Shown: in pieces, positions 54,514-64,000 of the stretch
How positions within the stretch are numbered: the first letter of the stretch is position 1
Layout: every line of letters begins with the position of its first letter
DNA from: Cyathus striatus
Taxonomy: Eukaryota > Basidiomycota > Agaricomycetes > Agaricales > Nidulariaceae
NCBI GenBank assembly: GCA_025738555.1
Contig: JAOVFP010000007.1
Coordinates: 5,146,001 to 5,210,000, forward strand
DNA length: 64,000 nt
Direction: 5' to 3'
Notes under the pieces: model-generated
The model's input: only the letters and a program-made list of their open reading frames with translations
Database searches by the model: none
What the model was told of the DNA's origin: nothing
Program-made: the position numbers and the translations under genes

Positions 54514-56526
54514 TCATATATGAAAGACCAGCAAATAACTTTGCAAGGACATCTTCCTTTGTTCCGAAGGGAATGGGACGATAGAAATGAGAGATTCCGT
54601 GCGCATGGTCATCTGGCAACTAATGTGAGTAACCAATGAAGTGAGAAGGGCCTTGACGAGGCTATTAAATAAAATTAAAAGGAGAAAATATAATTGAAAA
54701 ACCATGTATACATACTGTTTGATAATTTCGGAACTCAGGACGTCCGCCACATAAGGAACCATTCCGTAAAACAGCAATACAGGTTTCATTAATGACAGTT
54801 TGGTAAAAACTACATATTTCAGTGTAAGCATAGACTAAAACAAAATATAAATAGGATTACTTACGCAATAGTATTGGCAGTCAAAGATGCTGCCTTGTAT
54901 TTCTGAGCATCCAATGCTGACTGAATAACATCATTATGACCTGTCTGATCTTCTGGGGACCATCGTTGATAATTATTAAGGAATCCGCTACCAACACTGA
55001 AGTTATATTTGAAGCCACCATTACAACACAGTGTTGAGCAGAGGCAAACTGTATTGAGTATATGGCAAAACGTCGAGCACTGTGCAAGACCCGGTGTTTC
55101 CATTCCATGAATCCTAGCACTAAGCGGATATCAACGTTATTAAAATGATGCTATGTATTTGACATATAACATACCTCACGCTTGATGAAGGCGTCAATAC
55201 GTTTTCCATCTAAAATGTAGCATGGAGTATTGACACGTAAATCAATCATATATGCAACCTCAGGCTCATCTTTCTTCTGGACATGACTCTCGGCAGTAAG
55301 ATCAATTACTTCTTGATATATGAGTAGCTGAGACCTTACCAACGTTACTTCCACCTCGGACACGAAGATGTGCAAATATAACTGAATCATGCACTATATC
55401 TATGTCTGCTAATGTTGAACTGAGAGGATAGCTGGCGATTTGACATTTTCCAACAGTGAAGTAGAAATGTCCACAGCAGAGTTCTGGAAAACAACACTCG
55501 AGATTGTCAAAAAGTGACTGGAGTGTCATATCCGAATCAAATTCTATTAATTTGTTGTATGTTATAAATCTGATATTGCTGCAGTTATTTAAACTTACTA
55601 TGTAATATGGGGCGAGATCGTAGCCCGTAAATCTATAGGTTACTTTTCCTCTCCCTATTATGGCACTGTAAAATTAACACATACCAATAACACAAACTTG
55701 GATAGTTGTACTAGAACGCACCGGGAAGTTATTGGATACTTGTAAATGTATTCCAACAGGCCATAGCAAATAGCAGTGGATGAGAAATGTTGAAAATAAG
55801 ATTCATATGTACTATATAGGCCTAAAAACTCGAAATGAGCTAATGCAAAATGCAATACTAAAAGTTGAGCATACCAGTGTAGAATAATATGATGTATCTG
55901 CTTATAATAAAATAATGTTGAAGGTAGTTAAAATGAGTTTATAAGCTGTAGACTAAGGTTAGAAAAATATAGATTGAGCCAGAGATGTGACCTTACTGGT
56001 GTAAAATGTAAGAAGGAGCGGGTATATGACTATGATAAAACATAGAAGTTTCTCAGATTGAAAACGAGCGATAGAGTATGAATAAAAGAATGAAATGCTT
56101 GGGAATATGTTAGCATGCTTGTATATTGTGTCACTAGAAATAAACTCTTCATACTGGCATGCCCTGGACCTGACAAGTCAAATCCAACAACACTATTACA
56201 ACGAAGTGCAGTTAAATATAACTTGCAGTCTATGTGAAGTGTGAACCAATACCAAAAATGAATTGTAGTAGATGTTTGTAGAAAACCATGGTATCTCGAG
56301 AACTGGAACGGCCACAACAGCTGGAGGAAACTGGGGTCTTTCGAGCTACAGTCTCCCACTTATACCTTTTCTGACAAAAAAAAATGTGAATGGCAGAAAG
56401 AAATAGAAGTCTCTCCGAACTTACAAAAATTTGGAATATGACCATCTCTACTAAATTAACGGATAAGATAGTAATTTCAAATTTAAAGTTCTGTACAGGA
56501 AGTAAGCGACATGAGGATCTATACAT
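54514..56526 (-). pseudogene. Possible decayed multi-exon gene, unidentified
   Basis: Several minus-strand blocks look exon-like and are bordered by GTAAGT- or GTATGT-type donors. One is a block near 55270-55180 (IDLRVNTPCYILDGKRIDAFIKRE) followed by a donor. The next, near 55100-54870, contains GGFKYNFSVGSGFLNNYQRW and SPEDQTGHNDVIQSALDAQKY. I cannot join them into one frame and recognise no domain. It may be host-derived or part of an inserted segment between the TTGCTTAGAT repeats. Confidence 0.3.
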
Positions 56527-56829
56527 TACTTCTGAATAAGTAAACGAGTCTGCAGAGCATAGGCTCTATATCTTTCCCATTAGCCTACTATTTCCACTGT
56601 GTTATATAGGATGGTAATAAGCAAATGCACATGTCCCTGTCCGCATCATCATACAAACACATCTCTAACACAGCTAAATAGTACGGTCAGCCGGCCGAAA
56701 GGCCAGGCAAGACCGGGGGGGCTCGGTCTTGCTCGGTCAGGTCATGTGAAATATTTCCTATTTTGGACGGATCTCTGTTTGATCTGGTCGTAAGCGAAAC
56801 GTCAACATCGTTTCTGGGCATACCTCAGG

Positions 56830-56885
56830 CCTCAACGTTGCTTAGATAGTAGGAACATTACTTAGATTACGAACATTTTAACTCG
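56830..56885. repeat. TTGCTTAGAT repeat, right copy
   Basis: AACGTTGCTTAGATAGTAGG, then AACATTACTTAGATTACGAA. This matches 54086-54165 in the same orientation. Confidence 0.65.
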
Positions 56886-57866
56886 AATGTTCCTTATTTT
56901 GTATTTTTACAACGGTGTTATGTCTCTGTTTCGTTTTATTATATACATTCGTCGGAAGCCATTTGAAAGAACGAGAAAGATTTAGATTGTTACCAGGACT
57001 ATGGCTGATAATACTACACACCTCCCAACTTGGCTTGATCTCTCCTGCTGGGGGCTGAGACGCAAACCGACGGGTGGGTGAGCTCCCAGTGCAGACAAGA
57101 TACGTAACCAAGTTGGACTTTGAAATGGTAGTCTGCCGCTTATCTTGCTCCGCTCATTCTGTGGGTGCGGTGGGTGGGTGAAAACTCCGGTGAAACTTCA
57201 GCGCGCGTGCCGGGTTGGTATTTCTGGTGATATGGTAGCAGGACTGAGGGAGAGTAAGGATCTAACTAGCTCTATGGCTGAGCGCTGAGGGCGAAGGCAA
57301 TATATCATAGAGATATGAGATAGGGAATGAAATAGGAACGACGGAGAAAGTAAAGAACCAGGACAACGAGCGACAAGAGCTGGGCAACGAACACTTTAAG
57401 TTTAACTTTGAGAAACGAAAGACGGATAGTGTCACGGGGTCGTTACACGTTGTCACATGATGTTCGGCGTGAAACTAGTCAAAGTCTCAAAGATGATCGA
57501 TGATCGATGAAACTTGAAAGACCCCAGTTGAAAGTTCGTCACCGATGCCACCAATTTTACTACGAAACCTGTTGCTGCTGGACGAGTTCAATATTTCAAT
57601 CCAAATGTCGACGTCTTGGATTGAATAATACCCATTCTCGAGTTATTCTCGAGGACCCTTCTGTCCTCTATTACTTACGCTGCTACACATGCGGACAAAG
57701 CTTACTAAAATACCGCTGAGTCTGAGCGTCGAGACAAAGATCTACTGTATGTCATAAGGACACGTACACCACGGCAGCTCAACAGAAATAAAACCCAGGA
57801 GCATAAAATGAATCCCTCAACTCTCCCCAGAGCCCCCAGCGTCACCTCAATACCTCATACATAAAG
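56886..57866. other. Intergenic stretch upstream of the GMC fragment
   Basis: About 1 kb with no supported gene. It should include the former promoter of the GMC gene that starts at 57867. Confidence 0.4.
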
Positions 57867-59440
57867 TTGCTGCACCTGGCGAGCCTTTTGACTCTGGGAA
57901 TCACATCCGTGAAGTCTCTTACAATAACAGATGATCCCACAGCTATCCTGAACCACACTTTCGGTTACATCATCGTTGGAGGTGGAACAGCAGGTGCATA
58001 CCATCGCATTGACTGCATACGCTTGTTTAAACAAACAGGATCGGAATAAGACTTACAATTGCCAACCGGTTGACTGAGGACGTGCAGACCACTGTCCTAG
58101 TAATTGAGGCAGGTGACGACCTAAGGAACGACACGAGAACCACGGATGCTGGATTGTGAGGCTGTTCAACTTTGTGTTCGTGTCTTCCGTTCTATCTAAT
58201 ATTATTGTACCAGGTACGCTGTTGCTGACTATACAAACATTTCTTGGGGATACATTACCACAAATCAGACCATAGGAGGAAAGCAGCAAATTATCAACGC
58301 GTAAGCAGCCTCTAGCATATATAGACTTTGTTCACGCTCTTTGTCCAGAGGCAAGGTGCTAGGAGGTAGTTCAGCTATCAATGGAATGCAGTGGTCAAGG
58401 GGTACCGTAGGGCAGTATGATGCGCTAGAAGAACTTGGCAACGAAGGATGGAACTTTAAGACGATGCAACAGTGAGTATTGGTCACAGTAGTACACCTAT
58501 CCTCTCTCTTACAGCTATCAGATACATGAAGAAAGCCGAGAATTTCCATATTCCTAACGCAAACCAGACATCACTCGGCGTCGGATTTATTGCAACAGCG
58601 CATGGAAAGAACGGGAATATCGATTCCGGTTTCCCTAATCTTTACCCTTGTCCTTCATGCAACCTGTGGGACGCTTTAGTCAACTCCACTGCACAAACAT
58701 ACTCTGGACTTCGAGCCGACAATAAAGTTGACCAGTGTGATGGAGATCCACGAGGAGTGGCGCGACGTTCGTATTCTATCACGCCAGGTAGCAGTGATGG
58801 AACGATGCAGAATATTAGGAGTAGCAGCGCGCATGGATTCATCTTCTCGCTTGCGCCTGCAGAAAGACCGAATCTTTCCATTCTTACTGGACATCTTGCG
58901 ACTAAGATAGTTTGGAAGACCAAGACGTAACTGCAGCTTCCATCGCCCAAAGGAGTCGCGTTTGAAGTACTAGCTAATACTTCATCGTCGCAATCTTTTG
59001 TGGCGCAGGTGGCGAAAGAGGTTACTGTGACCTCTGGTGCTCTCGGGGTAAGTTTTTCACATTGACTCATCTGCATTACAAAGGAATGATTTTATGTTTT
59101 GCAGTCACCAAAGTTCCTTGAATTGAGTAGCATTGGCGACCGAAGGTTAGTATGTTCCGGCTGTGACGACTGGGGCTAATGCTTTTTTAGAGTACTCGAA
59201 AACTTTGATATTCCCGTAGTGGTTTGTGACTGAAATGATGAAAATGACATAGATAATTCTGACATTCTCTTCTTCAGGTCGATCTTCCGTCCGTAGGCAC
59301 CAACTTGCAAGATCAGGCTGGTACTGCGAACGCGTACATTGGAACTGACCTCTCGAACGGGCCGCCTACTCTTGTTCTTGGAGGATGTGTGAGGAATTTC
59401 GTGAACTCAGTCGGGGCGACCTACTGTACCAACAATTGAA
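57867..59440 (+). pseudogene. GMC oxidoreductase, N-terminal half, with lesions
   Basis: The N-terminal, FAD-binding half of a secreted GMC oxidoreductase (AA3-type). The start MLHLASLLTLGITS gives a possible signal peptide. FGYIIVGGGTAG is the dinucleotide-binding loop, VLVIEAGDD the end of the second strand, and GKVLGGSSAINGMQWSRGT the GMC signature 1. Later exons give PKFLELSSIGD, VLENFDIPVVVDLPSVGTNLQDQ (signature region) and YIGTDLSNGP. Introns are short and at positions usual for the family. Lesions: joining exon 1 (57993) to exon 2 (58051) shifts the frame by one base, and an in-frame TAA occurs at 58928. The coding similarity stops at TAC TGT ACC AAC AAT TGA (about 59440), so the C-terminal half is missing. 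Likely an aryl-alcohol or sugar oxidase relative that is not functional. Confidence 0.8.
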
Positions 59441-60033
59441 TACCAACACCATAGGCTCGTTTTCACGCTGACGCGGGTCATGGCCAAGCCATGGAACAGA
59501 GCCATATGTGGTCTAGAACGATGGTAGGTATGAGTTTGCGCGATGTTTGCATTGCACCGAGGCTCCTACGTACAATCCATCCGTTTACTCATACCTGGAT
59601 CAACTTCTTGGACAATATCATCTGCCTGCCTTCGCTATGTGCTGGCCATTCACATAGGCGGCGTCCGTGCATACGTGGAGGTCCCCTGGTCACCTATTGA
59701 ATTCACTTACAATTAGGGCTCTTCCTCCTGCCATTCTTATCCCGTATTGATCATGGCTATATGCGCCTCCGTTCCTTAATTTAGGCTTACAGATTGTACA
59801 CCTGGTCTTTCTGTAGATAACTTGCTTTGGCTGAGTACTCATTGCTCAATGCGCACTCGCCGTGCCCCCAAGGAATTATTGATTATTATGTACCTTCATA
59901 TTTATCAGTCTTCTTTACAAATAAACATTGATTGGGTTAGGGGTATAAATTCGTAAACTCTACTTCTTCTTGCTTCCTCACTTCTTTCTTCTATCTTTAT
60001 ACATACATTCCTTTCTTCTACATTCTTTCACTT
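59441..60033. other. Spacer with promoter of the repeated-intron gene
   Basis: No gene is seen. The last 100 bp before 60034 are a CT-rich tract (tcttcttgcttcctc...), a common feature just upstream of fungal start codons. Confidence 0.4.
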
Positions 60034-61872
60034 ATGTCTCAAAGATACTCGGACCCGGATATTGGTTTTAACCCTTGGCAGGCCCATGGGACTTATGGCA
60101 AGAATTTGAATGAAGAGGTAGAGATATTTGCTCTATCGTGATTCATTCATATTTATATCTTATATAGCGCAACGCTGCCGACGCTCCTCGCTATCATGCT
60201 CGGGGGGATGGCAATGGCGAAGAGGTGCACATATTTGTTCTATTGTGATTTCTCCGCATTTATGCCTTGTATACCAGGGGAACGACAACGAACCTGAGGC
60301 TCTTTTCCGCAACCCCTGGCAGGAAGGCAATGTACACATATTTATTCTATCGTGATTTATTCATACTTATGTCTTGTATATCAGGCGGATGCCAACATAC
60401 CTCAGGTTCCTGGTAATGGTGGAGGGGGAGGAGTTGATGGAGATGGTGATGGAGATGGTGAAGAGGTAAACATATTTGTTCTATTGTGATTTTTTCGTAT
60501 TTATGTCTTGTATAGCAGGAAAACGATATTGGAGCCCAGGATCTTTTCCATAATCCCTGGCAAGGCAATGTACACATTTATTCTATCGTGATTTATTCAT
60601 ACTTATGTCTTGTATATCAGGCAGATGCCAATGCACCTCAAGCTCCTGGTAATGGAGGGGGGGGAGGAGTTGATAGAGATGGTGCTGATAACGGAGTGCG
60701 TCTATGATTTATCTTCTTCGCGCATACAATCAACTAAAATATCAGGCTCAGTGTGGCCAACTATGGATATGGCTCAGCCGCGTGGGGAGTGACTTCGTTT
60801 ACGATACTAAAGAGGCTATTGAAGGTACGCAATGTAACACATCTCGTTTTAAATTATGTGCTTACTCGCAATGTTGTCTCATTAGACCTCAACGAATTGT
60901 TGGGTAGTTATTGAATCCTTCTTTGTGTTCATATTCATGAAGCTTACATTAAGGTCAGTTGCCTTGAGTCACGTCTGGACCCGACCCCTCCCGCACCCCC
61001 AAGATCTTCCGGTATGATGTCTGTTTCTTCAGTGTATTCATCATAGCTTTACCATTGTTCTTCATCCTAGCCTCTCTTGACATATGAAGACGGCCTCTCA
61101 AAGTCCAGCCTTGCTGCGCTCCATGCGAGAGATTGGATAACATCCACTGGAGAATTCAAAGTGTGTTATAGCTGGCATGGATCTTTGTTCATAAGACTAA
61201 TCACGGTACTTAATTTGTAAGAAATTCTCCGGCTCGCGAAGGAAGCAAGCCGGCCGTGCTGTTCTGCAGCTGTTGGGGCTCGCGGCGGGCGCCGGTGCCG
61301 ATGTTCCCTTGGCTGGCCCCATAGATGAATGTGTTTCCGCCGTCAGTAGGTTTGCGGAGATCGTGGCTCAAGCGGAAGTAAGTTCATTTGACTTTCTCCG
61401 CTTTGCATAGCTTGTTGACATTCCGCTTCCTCCTAGCATACGCTTGAAGCACATCTAACCATCCTCGTCGAATTACGCTCCCTAATGATTGTGCTTTCCG
61501 ACATTCAACTGGTCTATGGCAACAATCTAGATATATTGCCACAATCACTTGCTGATGTAGTTGCATTGACACATCGGTATGTCTCGAAGTTTTCTGACTC
61601 TTAATGCGGTGATCTCATTGGCCTTCTGCAGGTTCTTCTATTGTCTGCATGAGGAGGCGAACGAAATAGCCCAACACGGTTGGGCTACTAGTTTACTGAA
61701 CACGATCGACGGAACATACGAGAAGAAAGTCCATCTTCATGCGCGAACCATGGACAAAATCCGACAGGATTTAGATGTAAGGCTCTTTATGCTTTTGATA
61801 AGCTCTTAATCTCACGCATTTATATTACCTTCGTAGCGCGCTGTCAGTAGGCAGTTGGCGATGCAACAATAA
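60034..61872 (+). CDS. Fourteen-exon protein: repeated Gly-rich exons plus helical C-terminal domain (MLKL/HeLo-like?)
   Basis: I could join 14 exons in one frame (372 residues): 60034-60117, 60168-60224, 60278-60331, 60385-60465, 60519-60569, 60621-60695, 60746-60824, 60886-60903, 60959-61011, 61071-61160, 61222-61377, 61437-61576, 61632-61776 and 61837-61872. Exons 3-6 are two copies of a pair: one ending NPWQ(E)GN, one reading ADAN-PQ-PGNGGGGGVD. Exons 1-2 are a more distant copy. Introns 1-5 are near-identical. The C-terminal 160 residues are mostly amphipathic helices (GRAVLQLLGLAAGAGADVPL, FAEIVAQAEHTLEAHL, KVHLHARTMDKIRQDLD). From the pattern of a small hydrophobic start followed by a helical bundle, I tentatively compare it with the MLKL/HeLo-like N-terminal domains of fungal cell-death and NLR proteins. 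No NACHT or other enzymatic domain follows. Exon 8 (18 nt) is unusually short. The gene model is well supported, the function is not. Confidence 0.7.
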
Positions 61873-63613
61873 CAAGTCTAAGTTTTTCGTCAGGTCGCTT
61901 AGGATGATAGGATCAGTGACAAATCAGTGATCACTGCCAAAACCATACCCCGGAACCGTGCCACAAGCCAACTTTTACTATAGTCATTCGTTAACGAGGT
62001 GCAGGCACCTCATACTATACCACATAATCATAATCTAGATAGCTGTAACTTAGTGTACAAATTAGAGATGTGTGTCTGCTTCCGTGTTGAGACTCGGACA
62101 GCTTCGAATCCGCCAAGTTATGTAATCGAAATCTCAATGGATGCTATGCCTACAGGCTACATGTCTCCATACACCCATCACTCGAGGACCATTTACTATC
62201 TTTGAAGCTTTCAGACGATTCGAGTGTGCGACTAAACCTCCGTTAGAACCATTCGTACCCACTACGGGTCCAACTCGAGGCGTAATTTGGGCGTAATGAA
62301 CGTCCTGACTCCTTGCGGCTCGCAGTGTGGTTGATACCAGGTACGTACACTCGGTACTCAAGTACCTATATACATACTTACAACTACCGACCGATCTACG
62401 TTTAGAGACTCCAACACTTTCTGAGTCTGATGCTCGGAGTCTTGGAAGGCGACCGCGAATAATATGCATATGACATTTGTATGACATAGTACTTACGGTG
62501 CTCAGGTTGGAATTCATGTCAAAGGATGAATATTCTAACCTTCCAAAAGCCTTCCTGTAATAACTATCACGAGAAGCTGGCTGTGGGGTGTATCGTGTTG
62601 ATTATGTGCCCTTTTTTCCATAAATATTCATGGGTTCCCTCTGACGGACCCTAACAGACGGTCGATCAAACACCGTAACTCCCCTTTGCTGCCCATGGCC
62701 TCATGCTCGCACACCGCATGTGGCTCGTGCAGCCTGTGCGGAACACATGAAAGACATCGTGATAGTCATACTCACGCACAGACTGAACACCAGGAACGAC
62801 TTTATCTGTGCGGTGAACGCCGAACGCAAGCGGATGTCAATCTCCGAAGCTGCTTTGAGCGGAGCACCATTTTAGTGCTGGGATTGGTGCAACAGATTTA
62901 CTTACTTTGGCTCCGCTAGCAAGGCACGCGACGTCTTCATCGATTAGGATCCATCACCATCCTCGCCAAACTACCACAGACTTACTTTGCTCACGAACCC
63001 CACAGAATGCCAGCCCCGGCCAGGATTCGAGGGGGCTGGAGGGAGTGTGAGCAGCAGCAGTAGTTGTTGAAGGAGATCGATGCTTTCAATAAGTAGTCTC
63101 CTGAGGATGGAAATATTCATATTTTCCGAGATATTGCAACAAGAAATGGTGAATACTGGTTGTTTTATTTGTGTTTTATAGTAGGCTATAGCTCAAGCAT
63201 ATCTCTAAATATAGGATTCTTTCATTCCCTCACCCCTCAATACACAACTACTACATCAACCACCCTGCACCTCTGAGTCTCTTACCGAAGACTTGACGAA
63301 GACCACAAAGAATCTATGTGGAGCGGTAGGTTCTTGTTCGCCGCAGTACCGAAGCAGTACCGCTTCTCTTTGGCTTCTCTTCTAAACGTATCTTGTACGT
63401 ATCACGATTCGTATTATTATAACTGTTCAAATGTTCAACGCCTACGCCTTCACGTAAAGCGTTCTCGGAGTCCACACCCATCTGAGATCTCTCATGCCTA
63501 ATCCGCTCTATGCGCTGCGACCATACTCACGAGCAAGTACCCACGACGAAGTGGGCAGTGGTGGTGCCGCGTGCGCGTAAGTACTAGGACTCAGGAGACG
63601 GTAGCGGTGAAGA
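61873..63613. other. Intergenic stretch, no gene supported
   Basis: About 1.7 kb with short frames only. No repeats or RNA genes were recognised. Confidence 0.4.
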
Positions 63614-64000
63614 CACGGCGGGTTATTATCTGTCAGGTTTCGAACAGTAGTGGAACCTGTCATGTAAGATGATCGGCAACATATGTCACAAAGAAATGAA
63701 CTGGTCTGAATACCTTTAAGAACAACATTTAAACTTCAAAGGCATGGTTAGGGTGCCAAACTGAACCTGCGTAAGCTGAATGCAAGCCTTTCATTTCCTC
63801 AAAAGGAGTTAGCCAGTAAGTGTTCAACTTTTCTTTATTGGTTCTTTAATTAAGTTACAGATCCATATAAGGACCGTCATGCTGTAAGTGACGTCATGGG
63901 TTCTATGGACCTTTCATGCAAGTATGATACAAAGGATATAGGGCGCACTTGGGGTGCAGTTGCGCAGAGACTTGGAGGGATATTGAATAGTATATGTATT
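63614..64000. mobile_element. Partial copy related to the 24626-27030 element, cut by the window end
   Basis: From CACGGCGGGTT at 63614 the sequence follows the outer element at 25893-26020: CTGTCATGTAAGATGATC, a gap, then AAATGAACTGGTCTG, against CTGTCATGTAAGATCTTTC and AAATGAACTGGTTTA. The resemblance is patchy but collinear. The other end would lie beyond the window. Confidence 0.5.

Noticed and set aside
56690..56760. GC-rich hairpin GCAAGACCG/CGGTCTTGC as a terminator or RNA gene
   Set aside because: It lies away from any gene end and has no further structure. Rho-independent termination does not apply in fungi.

Overview
The window reads as a transposon-rich stretch of a filamentous basidiomycete (Agaricomycetes-type) genome. 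The signs are short GT-AG introns of about 46-60 nt, intron-split GMC oxidoreductase genes, F-box/leucine-rich paralogs, a DUF6532-like pseudogene, a chromodomain Ty3/gypsy element, a DIRS-type tyrosine-recombinase retroelement and many MITE-like elements. No species can be named from sequence alone.

Layout. 1-5691: decayed host or element-derived coding sequence, ending in a DUF6532-like pseudogene. 5687-18896: a young, complete Ty3/gypsy chromovirus on the minus strand with 648-bp LTRs, target duplication GCCCC and only two LTR differences. It sits in an intron of that pseudogene, which resumes at 18924. It carries an extra two-exon gene in antisense between pol and the 3' LTR, encoding a Zn2Cys6-like cysteine cluster and a coiled coil. 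Its pol is broken by a 4.19-kb almost palindromic non-autonomous element (11659-15847). 19574-27030: a graveyard of nested elements: a 1.3-kb tandem-repeat element, a copia-like solo LTR, a MITE within a MITE, and a three-level nest (24626-27030).

27207-28798: an intact four-exon membrane protein gene. 28994-30616: an intron-containing tRNA-Gly(GCC) followed by seven decayed tandem copies. 33012-36134: two tandem F-box/LRR paralogs, one intact and one with two single-T losses. 39176-40070: a further decayed F-box gene. 43697-44619: the C-terminal half of a GMC oxidoreductase. 46517-46787: a second copia-like solo LTR. About 46900-51075: a DIRS-like element (gag, RT/RNase H, tyrosine recombinase) whose gag and pol are separated by one in-frame TAG. 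51164-53825: an eight-exon protein kinase gene. 57867-59440: the N-terminal half of a GMC oxidoreductase, with lesions. 60034-61872: a 14-exon gene whose first five introns are copies of one another.

The intact host genes (sensor-like membrane protein, F-box/LRR protein, kinase, repeated-intron gene) show no shared pathway. The dominant theme is successive transposon insertion, and insertion order can be read from the target duplications. Exon coordinates come from reading splice signals and frame by eye. Family names come from motif recognition, not from database searches.
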